This document shows, in pieces, positions 18,691-27,189 of a DNA stretch of 64,000 nucleotides. The stretch comes from Candidatus Equicola faecalis (lineage in GTDB: Bacteria > Bacteroidota > Bacteroidia > Bacteroidales > Bacteroidaceae), in contig JAGHTU010000034.1 in assembly GCA_018065185.1 (NCBI GenBank), positions 25,646 to 89,645 of the forward strand, read 5' to 3'. The position numbers were made by a program, and so were the translations under genes. The notes under the pieces were generated by a model, which searched no databases, was not told the origin of the DNA, and was given only the letters and a program-made list of their open reading frames with translations. Numbering within the stretch: the first letter of the stretch is position 1; the number at the start of each line of letters is the position of its first letter.

Positions 18691-19899
18691 TTACATTTTC
18701 TGATCCAAGTTCTTCCCTTTTTCTTCGTGCTCAAAGTTAGGGATAAACATCTTAATAGCCTCAACAACTTCAGCCTTAGTGAAATCGGCTTTTGCAAAGA
18801 GAGATTCAAGGTCGGTGAAGAAGGTGTTGACCTCTTCCATATTCCTTCTACTCGTTTGCTCAACTACACCAAGAGCAGAGAAACGCTCCATATTGATTTT
18901 CTCCCCAGGAACATAGAACTCTTCGTAGGCTTTTTCGCCAGTGGTGTCTGATTTGAAATATACGACTGGATAATCTTCGGATTCGTATGACATCTCAGCC
19001 GCAAACTTCTTTGCCTCTGGGTCATTAGAGCATTCAACTTTCTTGAATCCCTCTGCCTTTACGAAATCATCACAGATTGCAGAGAAGGTGAGCATCTGGT
19101 CTTCGCCCAACTTCGGAAAGAAGACTTCGCCACCATTACCAAGAATACAAGCTAACATACAAATCTGACCGGATTCCTCTGGACTTACAAAATAGCGTTT
19201 CACATCTGAAGGAGCTGCCAACGGTTGCTTCTTCTGGAGCCTGTGAATCCAACCGTCAGGAAGAGAACCATTGCTGAATGCGACATTGGCAAAACGTGCT
19301 GTCGTTACTTTGAAGTATTTGTTGTAAGCCATCACAAGGTCTTCCATTATACGCTTGGAAGCGCCCATGATATTTACAGGATTGGCAGCCTTATCTGTGG
19401 AAACACAGAAGAAATGCTTTGGAGGATATACTGTAAGCAAGTCCATCAGTTTCTTTGCTTTGATGTCGTTATTCTCGATAAGGGCCTGTACACTATATCT
19501 GTCCTTCTCTGAACGCACGTGCTTGTGTGCTGAGAAATTGGCTACAATATCAAAGCCCTTCTCCTCGCAGAAGATGCGCTCGAATATAGGATCGGCAAAG
19601 TTGAGAGTATAGCAACGGAACTCATCAGGAACATAGAGACCTTCGGTAGAACGCACGTCACGCACCAGTTCTGCAAGACCATTCTCGTTAAGGTCAACAA
19701 CTACAACTTTGGCTGGTTCAAACCTGAGAACAGCCTTGATGAAACTGGAACCAATAGAACCAGCCCCACCTATGACACAAACGGATTTGCCTTTGATTTC
19801 AGCCGTTAGCTTTTCGCTATTAGCCGTTATATCTTTTTGGAACATCGACTCCGGACGGAATGTCACGGAATCGGATATGAATTTGTATAGGTTGAACAT
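18691..19899 (-). CDS. NDP-sugar dehydratase/epimerase (CapD/FlaA1-like SDR)
   Basis: The 402-residue protein has the NAD(P) loop VCVIGGAGSIGSSFIKAVL, then HKHVRSEKD and CVSTDKAANPVNIMGASKRIMEDL, features of the CapD/FlaA1 branch of extended SDRs acting on UDP-GlcNAc-type sugars. It differs strongly from the capE copies at 26-39 kb, so it belongs to another pathway. The likely product is a 4-keto-6-deoxy sugar passed to the DegT aminotransferase. The last 60 residues are charged and probably form an extra helical domain. Confidence 0.82.
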   Translation of the reverse strand: MFNLYKFISDSVTFRPESMFQKDITANSEKLTAEIKGKSVCVIGGAGSIGSSFIKAVLRFEPAKVVVVDLNENGLAELVRDVRSTEGLYVPDEFRCYTLNFADPIFERIFCEEKGFDIVANFSAHKHVRSEKDRYSVQALIENNDIKAKKLMDLLTVYPPKHFFCVSTDKAANPVNIMGASKRIMEDLVMAYNKYFKVTTARFANVAFSNGSLPDGWIHRLQKKQPLAAPSDVKRYFVSPEESGQICMLACILGNGGEVFFPKLGEDQMLTFSAICDDFVKAEGFKKVECSNDPEAKKFAAEMSYESEDYPVVYFKSDTTGEKAYEEFYVPGEKINMERFSALGVVEQTSRRNMEEVNTFFTDLESLFAKADFTKAEVVEAIKMFIPNFEHEEKGKNLDQKM

Positions 19900-19910
19900 A
19901 TTGTGCTTCT

Positions 19911-20969
19911 TTATTTCTCTACAAATTGTTTTAAGTATTCATCCCAGTTGCCTACGTCAATCCAGGAACCTTCATTGATTGGATAGACACCAACTCTACG
20001 ACCTTCTTTCATCAGTTTTTCGATGAGGAAGGTGATGTGATAGAAGGTATTGACCGGTATCTCCTTTATAAGATGTGGCTCAAGAATATACATTCCTGTA
20101 TTTATTTTAAAGGTATAGTTCGGTTTCTCCTTGATGTCTGCCAAGAGCCCGTCTTCCTTGGTCTCAAGAGTTCCGTATGGGATAGCCATATTCTTGATGG
20201 CTGCCACTATTGTGATTTCATTGTGGTTGTCACGATGATATTTCAGGATTTCGGCATAATCATCGACAATAATGCTATCGCAATTGGAAACGAAGAACGT
20301 GGTGTCAATCTGACCGTTCAGAAGATGAATGCTCCCGGCTGTACCGAGAGGTTTGTCCTCTTGAAAATATGAAATATGGTACTGAGGCTTGTTCAGATTG
20401 TCGAAATAACGTTTGATGGTGTCTGCCTTGTAGTTGACCGACACATAGAACCTGTCGCAACCGCAATCGAGGAACCTGTCCATAATATCCTCCATCATAG
20501 TTTGCTCACCGATTGGGATAAGTGGTTTCGGGAGGACATTGGTAAGCGGTCTCAGTCGTGTTCCCTGTCCACCAGCCATAATGATTACCGGAATGTTGAG
20601 ATTAGCTTTCGGCTTCTCAGGTTTTGCCTGGAAGAGGTCTTCCCAGAAGATAACATCGGATATGTGGTTCTGCTCGTCAATGACAGGCATAAACTCATTC
20701 TTGCACTCCTTCATAGAAGTTTTTACCTTATCCATATCATCATAGACAGAAGCGACTTTTGTCCCCTCGCGAAGGATTCCCTCGATAGGAGCATTCATAT
20801 CAATGCCCTTGATGATGGCACGCTGAATATCACCGATACTGATGATATTGAAATAGAGTTCGTCTTTAGTGACGATAAGAAGCTTGTGCTTTACTTCGTT
20901 CATCTGCTTCAGTGCCGATATGACTGAAGCCTTGTAAGAAATACAGAGTTCTTTTATTGCGTCTTTCAT
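19911..20969 (-). CDS. CBS-domain sugar-1-phosphate nucleotidyltransferase (PtmE-like)
   Basis: The first 110 residues resemble a CBS-domain pair (SVISALKQMNEVKHKLLIVTKDE and EFMPVIDEQNHISDVIFW). The remainder is a RmlA-type nucleotidyltransferase: VIIMAGGQGTRLRPLTNVLPKPLIPIG and FFVSNCDSIIVDDYAEIL. This fusion matches PtmE-like GlcN-1-P guanylyltransferases, which supply GDP-amino sugars in legionaminic-acid pathways, but other genes of that pathway (neuB- and CMP-synthetase-like) are absent here. It probably activates the sugar handled by the next dehydratase. It overlaps the LpxD-like gene by 4 bases. Confidence 0.8.
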   Translation of the reverse strand: MKDAIKELCISYKASVISALKQMNEVKHKLLIVTKDELYFNIISIGDIQRAIIKGIDMNAPIEGILREGTKVASVYDDMDKVKTSMKECKNEFMPVIDEQNHISDVIFWEDLFQAKPEKPKANLNIPVIIMAGGQGTRLRPLTNVLPKPLIPIGEQTMMEDIMDRFLDCGCDRFYVSVNYKADTIKRYFDNLNKPQYHISYFQEDKPLGTAGSIHLLNGQIDTTFFVSNCDSIIVDDYAEILKYHRDNHNEITIVAAIKNMAIPYGTLETKEDGLLADIKEKPNYTFKINTGMYILEPHLIKEIPVNTFYHITFLIEKLMKEGRRVGVYPINEGSWIDVGNWDEYLKQFVEK

Positions 20970-21871
20970 TTCTTCTCAAGTTTATGTGCGGGATTTCCAA
21001 TCCAAGTTTCACCTGCTGGTATGTCTTTGACTACCACTGCCCCCATACCGACAAAAGCATTTTCACCAATATGGACGTAACCTCTGAGGGATGAGTTGGG
21101 AGCAATCCAGACATTGTCGTCTATGATGTTTCCGCCAGATACGTTCACACATCCGGCAATGACGACATTACGTCCTATTTTGTTGTTGTGAGCGATATGG
21201 CAGAGATTATTGATTTTCGTATGATCGCCTATGACGGTATCCGAAAGTGCTCCACGGTCGATGCAGGTGTTTGCTCCAACCTCAACATCATCGCCCATAA
21301 TGAGCGAGCCAATCTGAGGGAAGCGGAAACGGTTGCCATCTTTGTCTCTTTCATAGCCAAAACCGGCTCCACCAAGGATTGCGCCAGATTTGATATAGCA
21401 CCCCTTACCCATCTGGACATCGTCATAGATTTTGACATTGCTGTCAATGAAGCAATTGTCGCCTATGGTGGCTTTCCCTATTACCGTATAAGCGCCCACA
21501 TAAACATCCTTACCTATCGTTGCATCTGGATCGATGATTGCGGTTGGATGGATTGATGGCTTCGGGTGGTTGACAAAGAAGTGATTGCCTACTTGCGCAA
21601 GTGCCATCTTGGGATTCTTGACTACAATCAGAATCTTCCCGTCAACATATTCGACAGTCTCATCCACAAGCATCACCCTGGCTTTGCTCGCCTTCACTAT
21701 CTCCTGCTTATTCGCTTTGGTAGGATTCACCCAATCAAGAGTAGTCTCATTAACCCTATCCACATCGGACAGGTTGTCAATGTAGATTCCTTCGTGCAAG
21801 CCCATCACCTTGATGATGTCCTTTCCAAGGAAATCGATTATTTCATCAACCAGTATCTTTTTAATAATCAT
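20966..21871 (-). CDS. LpxD-like beta-helix N-acyltransferase
   Basis: The 301-residue protein has an N-terminal domain followed by about nine hexapeptide coils, from HPTAIIDPDATIGKDVYVG to AFVGMGAVVVKDIPAGETWIGNPAHKL. NNLCHIAHNNKIG contains the His expected for acyl transfer in LpxD-type enzymes. The N-domain (ILVDEIIDFLG) is LpxD-like but diverged, and the gene sits in a glycan operon rather than beside lpx genes, so it more likely acylates a nucleotide-linked amino sugar. It is the first gene of the left operon after the accessory island. Confidence 0.78.
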   Translation of the reverse strand: MIIKKILVDEIIDFLGKDIIKVMGLHEGIYIDNLSDVDRVNETTLDWVNPTKANKQEIVKASKARVMLVDETVEYVDGKILIVVKNPKMALAQVGNHFFVNHPKPSIHPTAIIDPDATIGKDVYVGAYTVIGKATIGDNCFIDSNVKIYDDVQMGKGCYIKSGAILGGAGFGYERDKDGNRFRFPQIGSLIMGDDVEVGANTCIDRGALSDTVIGDHTKINNLCHIAHNNKIGRNVVIAGCVNVSGGNIIDDNVWIAPNSSLRGYVHIGENAFVGMGAVVVKDIPAGETWIGNPAHKLEKK

Positions 21872-22018
21872 AGTTGTATATGTTTGTCTGTCAGCTTTTT
21901 TTGATGTTAAATGTTAATTTGTTAACTGTTACCGATGTTACCTTGGTTACTCTTGTTTTTCTCTATCCCAGTAGTCTCTGCAACCACCTGGAGCAGTGGC
22001 GGACATTCACGAGCCCCT

Positions 22019-22056
22019 GAAGAGCACTCTATCGCGCCAGCGATTGGGTGCGTGGG
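22019..22056. repeat. 38-bp direct repeat, left copy
   Basis: The core gaagagcactctatcgcgcc... is identical over 38 bp to 26377-26414, in the same orientation, and weaker similarity extends about 25 bp to the left. The two copies bracket the 127-residue gene and the large P-loop NTPase. The stop of the small gene lies inside this copy. Confidence 0.9.
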
Positions 22057-22412
22057 CGATTATCATCTCTCCATTTATAACCCTTAACGTGCCCGTTCCG
22101 GATTTCAAATACCCGCGCATCTTCACTCAAGACTATTTTTAATATCCTTCCTGCCGCCTTCCCAGCTTCTCTATGAGCATACTGGTGACTCCTTTGTCCA
22201 CCTCTCCTATAATAATCGTATAGTATCTGAACAGGTGTCGTATTCCAATCGCGATTCTCTCCACCAAGAAAGTTACGAACACGAAAAACTTTATGTTTCT
22301 TCTCCGAATTGCACCAAGCATAAACTGCCCCTCGCAGATACACTTTTATTCTGTCAATATCTTCTTGAGATATTCCGTGAACACCAATTAATCTTTCAGA
22401 TGTAGTGAACAT
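22029..22412 (-). CDS. Hypothetical partner of the YobI-like NTPase
   Basis: I do not recognise this 127-residue protein. It starts 6 bp after the NTPase stop, so the two are almost certainly co-transcribed. ISQEDIDRIKVYLRGAVYAWC and FLGGENRDWNTTPVQILYDYY are dense in conserved-looking residues. A second segment, ILKIVLSEDARVFEIRNGHVKGYKW, looks like a small beta-rich tail. The C-terminal residues NRPRTQSLAR are encoded by the direct repeat and may be an accidental extension. It has no signal peptide or membrane helix. It may be an accessory subunit or effector of the NTPase; function unknown. Confidence 0.65.
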   Translation of the reverse strand: MFTTSERLIGVHGISQEDIDRIKVYLRGAVYAWCNSEKKHKVFRVRNFLGGENRDWNTTPVQILYDYYRRGGQRSHQYAHREAGKAAGRILKIVLSEDARVFEIRNGHVKGYKWRDDNRPRTQSLAR

Positions 22413-22418
22413 ACCGTT

Positions 22419-25400
22419 TTATACATTAGGGTTGCGATGATAAGTCACCTTAATATTATCGCCCTTATCTATTTTATTGCTAATATATTTCAAATGAGAG
22501 CGCAAATAATCGACAAGCTCGTTGTTCTGTGGATTATTATCTAAGATAGTCTGAGTGTGATATGTATTAAGTTCCGTATAAGGTTCAAGCAACGTCTCAA
22601 CCATATTCACAGTTCGTTCTTCATTAAATGTTGTTGAACGATGCACCTTGTTAATCAATTCAATCCTAATGAACCATGTTCCTTCTCCATTATAAATATT
22701 GAGAGCCTTAGTTATTAGATTGTAATCAGCATCCGAACAATCATTCTGATGATAGAACTCACAAATCATACGAGCATATTCATTTAATCCATCATTATGA
22801 CCTTCCGCCTCTATCAGGCAAGCGTAATCTCTGAGGAAGATATTTTTCTTTTCATCAGGAAGATCCGATGAAAGAATTTCTATTCCAAGTCGGTTTGAGT
22901 TGGTAAAATTCACTTCCCCTTCTGCTGTATCCATTTCGTCAAAATACTTGATGATATATTTGGCTAAGAGGTGAGGGGAATACTTCGACATAAACGCATT
23001 GTAATCTGGACTATAATCCAACAAGTCATTATCTAAGAAAATTTCCAACCTTTCTTCGCTAATACCATCTATCTCTTCCGGGTCAAAGATAAATGTGCAA
23101 CAACCTATCAACTTCTCAAAGGCATAATTATCAAGGGTAGTATTATCTCCGAATAGAAGAACTTGTAGATTTTCGTCACCATCAATGAACTTATATTGTG
23201 ACAATTTATCCGCATTACTGTTGATAAACGGAGCCACATTTGATAATTCATCAAATATTGAAAAGTATTGACGAACGTTCTCCCAGGAAGGTTTTACAAA
23301 GCCGCCCTTGAATACTAATTCATATCTGGATGCCGGTACGTCTTTGAGAAGAGATATCTTATTCTTTTGTTCAGACAAATATAGTCCAACTTGTTCATCA
23401 GTCAACTCTTCATTTTTTACCACATATATCAACGCCTGTTCTGTCTCCTGTTTGCTGGTTGGAGGCAATTGAGAGTACAGCTCCTTTATGCGCCTCAGCA
23501 AGTAAACTTTTACCCGTTCATTGCCTGAGAGAATGCAGCTTATGCTTTCCGTTTTGAACTTTTCACCATAGATAACGAGAAGATTATCAAGATTTATAGT
23601 AAAGTGCTTGTTGTTGATTACATAATCAAACAAGTCTTTTGTTTCCGTCTCAGGGGCTATCAATTTATCAAAGCACAGGCCGGAAAATTCTATGAAACCT
23701 TTGATTTTGCTGCCTTCGAAATTTGATATATGGTTGGCAATAAAAGCATACTTGGAATTCAAAAATTGTTTTTCTTCTAAAGAGATAGAAATGGACTGGG
23801 GTGCTTCGCGGAAATATATAGAGAGGATACTCGCCTGCAATGAATCATCTTCGCAAGCCATTATCACACTTACACATCCATTCCAACCATTGAATAGCTC
23901 AGTAAAGAATTTATTATTCCTGTTTTTATACAAATCATACCCCACTACGAAATCAAGAAAACTCCGGGCAGTATTTGCGAACATACTACACTGTGTATCC
24001 ATATCATTTCGTGAGAAAATATAATTAGCGAGATCATAGTTCAATATACTACGATCAGAAAAATTGTCAGTTGTGATGCCCGAGATAAAAGATGAAATAT
24101 TCTTTAATGGATAGTTATAATCCAAATGTTGTCCCTGAATCACTGAATGCAAGAAATTAGACTCGTCTTCATTAAAAGTTCCATGATAAGTAAAAGAAAT
24201 ATATGATGCATAATCTTCGGCAATATATTCATTTCGAATCATGCTATGGATAGTTTCCGCAAGTTGGCATAACTTATTCTCGTCTTCAGGATGTTTTGAA
24301 GCATTCTTACAAATATCATAAACCATCGGAATAGTAACATCTCCATTTCCAATCTTTCGCATAAGATGGCTGAAGGAATTATTACATATAGCATTGATTT
24401 GGCTTTCCAATGAACGCTTCTCGATTGTATTTACTTCCAACTCAGTCTCCCTATTATACATTTCTTCGTCAAAGTTACCATCTGGATCAATTTCCACAAT
24501 AATATCTTTAAACAGCATGTTATAGCTGGTAGGATTAACCTCATCTGATTCTTGCACAAAACACTGGTCTATTCGATTATTTTTGAATGAATCAAATAAT
24601 TGTTTTGATTTTGAGACTTCCTCAAGGGAGTATTGCTTTCCGCCTATATTTAATTTGACGATAGAATGTTTGTTGTTCAAACTATCCAAAACTGACTTTC
24701 GTAATTTTATAATCGATTCACGATTTTCATCAACAGTCACATTGACTTTTGCAAGATTTGCTTCCAAGTCCTGAGTAAGTCGTTGTGAAAATACCTTCTT
24801 ATTATTTAGAACAGCATAAAGGCAGCCTTCTTTATCATGAAGGTACGAATAATCTCCCGGAAATAGATTTTTGTAAATTGTTATGGCGAGTAACTTCCTC
24901 TTAGACATATTTGAAAAATGGATAGTCTTTTCATAGAGTTGGTACTCATTTATGATGTTTATCAAATCTCTCATTCTGGAGACATAAAGTCCCATCTGTT
25001 TTAAATCCGAGTTACTTATTCCTTTGAACAAATCCTTATGATGGTCAATCATATATTCGCCCGAATTGAAACAATCAATTACCGGGATGACAGGTATGAT
25101 GTAATCAAAGAACTTGGTACGCACCTCGTTCTGGAAGACATCGTCCTTTATGGCATATACAAAGCGTATGATGCGATCCTTTTTTTTGAAATACTCTGAT
25201 TCGTTGAGCAGAATATTCATTTCGCGCAACTTAAGGAACAACTCCTGAGGATGTGAAATACGGTCTAAATCTTCAAAAACAACGATTTCGTATTCGCCAG
25301 CCTTGAAAAAGTATAGAATATCGTCAAGCCATTTGCTGAACAGAGGTTCTTTGTCCTCAAAATTAATTTCACAGTCTTTTGCTTTGATACTTTTTACCCT

Positions 25401-26210
25401 GAAACTGTACAACTTTGGGATAAATATATAGAGAATGCGAAAGACTATAAAAGCCATTATGATTGCTGATGAAATGTCCGCAATAGTGTTGACTATTCCA
25501 CTCTTATCTTTGAGTATATCAAAATATGCATCATAAAATGACTTAACCTGAAGGATCTTCGGCTCAAACAGTACGACAAAGCATACGAAAAACAGGATTA
25601 TGTCAAATGCTATTCTCGTGATTGTGCATTTGTCAAGAACATTTATATGTCTATGACGTGATTGAGCAGTTTTACGGTAATCAGCTTTCTGTATTATTTG
25701 CTGAAAGATTTTATATTCAATCTCGTTCTCATAAACAGTATGCGATTTCGCTTTTTCTTCATCCTTATTGGAAGTTTCTGTTTGGGATACATTATCTGTT
25801 TTCTGCCCATCTTTTGTGCCATTAGTCTCCTCAGATTCCGCGATGTCTGCTGCCAGCAGAGCTACAGTATTATTTGCTACAGATTGCGACTCAAGAAGAT
25901 TTGACAATGAGATACGAAGTACTTTCTTTGATACGCCCTTCAAGGAAAGACACGTATTGATGACACTGCTTTTCCCCGAGCCAAAAACACCAGTAAGAGC
26001 GATATTCCTACATTCTGGCAAAGACAAAGCATACCTAAGTTCCTCTACACTATGGAAAGATGAATCTTCTTTTGCCAGAATGCGAGGAGCCAGCGAGGAA
26101 CGTGTTTCCTCTGAAACCCGTTTCTCTTCAACCTTGTCTTTACGCAGATGTACACAATACGATATATGTTTCTGCACAAATGTTTTGGCTCTTTCGAAAA
26201 GTGTTAACAT
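22419..26210 (-). CDS. YobI/KAP-like P-loop NTPase, candidate defence protein
   Basis: The 1263-residue protein has a Walker A motif near residue 77, NIALTGVFGSGKSSVINTCL, and a Walker B-like stretch EIVVFEDLDRISHP near residue 317. Between them lie two hydrophobic segments (ITRIAFDIILFFVCFVVLF and IIMAFIVFRILYIFI), so the NTPase probably spans the inner membrane, as in KAP and YobI-type ATPases. The C-terminal 700 residues form a long helical region without a known catalytic motif. KAP-like NTPases are repeatedly linked to phage defence, but no such role is shown here. It is transcribed with the downstream 127-residue gene and sits between direct repeats inside a capsule operon. Confidence 0.75.
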   Translation of the reverse strand: MLTLFERAKTFVQKHISYCVHLRKDKVEEKRVSEETRSSLAPRILAKEDSSFHSVEELRYALSLPECRNIALTGVFGSGKSSVINTCLSLKGVSKKVLRISLSNLLESQSVANNTVALLAADIAESEETNGTKDGQKTDNVSQTETSNKDEEKAKSHTVYENEIEYKIFQQIIQKADYRKTAQSRHRHINVLDKCTITRIAFDIILFFVCFVVLFEPKILQVKSFYDAYFDILKDKSGIVNTIADISSAIIMAFIVFRILYIFIPKLYSFRVKSIKAKDCEINFEDKEPLFSKWLDDILYFFKAGEYEIVVFEDLDRISHPQELFLKLREMNILLNESEYFKKKDRIIRFVYAIKDDVFQNEVRTKFFDYIIPVIPVIDCFNSGEYMIDHHKDLFKGISNSDLKQMGLYVSRMRDLINIINEYQLYEKTIHFSNMSKRKLLAITIYKNLFPGDYSYLHDKEGCLYAVLNNKKVFSQRLTQDLEANLAKVNVTVDENRESIIKLRKSVLDSLNNKHSIVKLNIGGKQYSLEEVSKSKQLFDSFKNNRIDQCFVQESDEVNPTSYNMLFKDIIVEIDPDGNFDEEMYNRETELEVNTIEKRSLESQINAICNNSFSHLMRKIGNGDVTIPMVYDICKNASKHPEDENKLCQLAETIHSMIRNEYIAEDYASYISFTYHGTFNEDESNFLHSVIQGQHLDYNYPLKNISSFISGITTDNFSDRSILNYDLANYIFSRNDMDTQCSMFANTARSFLDFVVGYDLYKNRNNKFFTELFNGWNGCVSVIMACEDDSLQASILSIYFREAPQSISISLEEKQFLNSKYAFIANHISNFEGSKIKGFIEFSGLCFDKLIAPETETKDLFDYVINNKHFTINLDNLLVIYGEKFKTESISCILSGNERVKVYLLRRIKELYSQLPPTSKQETEQALIYVVKNEELTDEQVGLYLSEQKNKISLLKDVPASRYELVFKGGFVKPSWENVRQYFSIFDELSNVAPFINSNADKLSQYKFIDGDENLQVLLFGDNTTLDNYAFEKLIGCCTFIFDPEEIDGISEERLEIFLDNDLLDYSPDYNAFMSKYSPHLLAKYIIKYFDEMDTAEGEVNFTNSNRLGIEILSSDLPDEKKNIFLRDYACLIEAEGHNDGLNEYARMICEFYHQNDCSDADYNLITKALNIYNGEGTWFIRIELINKVHRSTTFNEERTVNMVETLLEPYTELNTYHTQTILDNNPQNNELVDYLRSHLKYISNKIDKGDNIKVTYHRNPNV

Positions 26211-26376
26211 AGTAATCGTTAACTTGTGAGGTCTATACTATTTGCTTAAGTTTCTTATCAGCATTATAAAGGTTTCTGCTGTCTTACAGTTCTTACAAAT
26301 TTCAAATTTACTACTTCTTCTCAATTCTGTAGCCTCTCTGACCGAAGAGAAGAGTGGCGGTCTCTCTATAGCCCCC

Positions 26377-26414
26377 GAAGAGCACTCTATCGCGCCAGCG
26401 ATTGGGTGCGTGGG
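26377..26414. repeat. 38-bp direct repeat, right copy
   Basis: Identical over 38 bp to 22019-22056. It lies 4 bp beyond the 3' end (stop at 26419-26421) of the first broken capE copy, between that remnant and the NTPase gene. The repeats therefore mark the ends of the NTPase module. Confidence 0.9.
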
Positions 26415-26506
26415 GCGTTTACTTCGCCAAATTCCCAACCCCCTTCAACTCGTTCTGTATATATTCGAGAGAAGCAATCTTCTCCTTGGTCTCTTCCAAA
26501 TCCTCC

Positions 26507-26575
26507 TTCGAGTACCTCAGGAACCACCCTTCGAGTACCTCAGGAACCACCCTTCGAGTACCTCAGGGACCACCT
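26507..26575. repeat. Three 23-bp tandem repeats (ttcgagtacctcaggaacc type)
   Basis: Units begin at 26507, 26530 and 26553 and are nearly identical. A related inverted-looking sequence, cttcgacaagcggttgccg then gtcgaggtacaggaacc, follows at about 26597-26636. Similar repeats commonly accompany small GIY-YIG nuclease ORFs in bacterial genomes, and a GIY-YIG remnant lies 40 bp away. Confidence 0.85.
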
Positions 26576-26677
26576 CCGCGTATTATCCGAATTGTCCTTC
26601 GACAAGCGGTTGCCGAGCTCGTCGAGGTACAGGAACCACTCTGTCAGCACATTGCATTTCTTATCTCATTCCTTATC

Positions 26678-26866
26678 TTATTTCCTATACGGCAGTTCTC
26701 CATTTGACCAAAGTATTTTCTTAGCTCTACTCCAACCATGGATTTGACGTTCGCGAGCATATGCTTCTGCGTATGAGGAATGTTCTTCTGCGTACACAAG
26801 TCGAAAAGGTAAATGGGCTTTGGTGAATATATTCAAGGCTTGCAATCTTCTCTTTGGTCTCTTCAA
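26678..26866 (-). pseudogene. GIY-YIG nuclease C-terminal fragment
   Basis: LPFRLVYAEEHSSYAEAYARERQIHGWSRAKK matches the second half of small GIY-YIG (URI-type) endonucleases, including the conserved E and the RExxxGWSRxKK end. The catalytic GIY and YIG strands are missing, replaced by the tail of the capE copy. It is therefore a truncated passenger, not an active nuclease. Confidence 0.8.
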
Positions 26867-27189
26867 GATTCAAACGTCTTGTACGTTGCCGTAGCGGGTG
26901 CAGCATATCTTGGTGCCGTGGAATTGCCCATTCTCATCGTAAGTGCCTGATACTCGTGACGCATATCATCCTGCTTCTTCTCGTCGCGTGAGAAGATGCG
27001 GATTTCGCCTATATCCGTGCGGAGGAAGCGGTTGAGTACCGCATTGCCGAATGATCCCGTCCCTCCGGTAATCATCAATGTCTTTCCTGCGAATATGCTC
27101 ATATCGTACGCTCGTAGAAGTAAGTTTCTCTCCGATTCTCTCCTTTTTCTCTCCTTTATTGAAATTTCAGTATGCAGTATATCAGGCAG

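Larger units (their letters stand above)
26419..27102 (-). pseudogene. Broken capE-like dehydratase copy 1, rearranged
   Basis: The 5' end ([26 protein letters not shown]) matches the intact copy at 38.3-39.4 kb up to HEYQA. It then jumps out of frame to a piece matching the [15 protein letters not shown] region, then to a piece of the C-terminal coding end (RRLNLEETKEKIASLEYI), then to half a GIY-YIG nuclease, and finally to a second copy of the C-terminal end that stops at 26419. A triple 23-bp repeat sits within that last piece. At least two deletions and one insertion are needed, so no functional dehydratase can be made. Confidence 0.85.

Noticed and set aside
14245-21871. Complete legionaminic or pseudaminic acid pathway
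   Set aside because: A PtmE-like nucleotidyltransferase, aminotransferase and dehydratase are present, but no NeuB-like synthase or CMP-sugar synthetase is seen.
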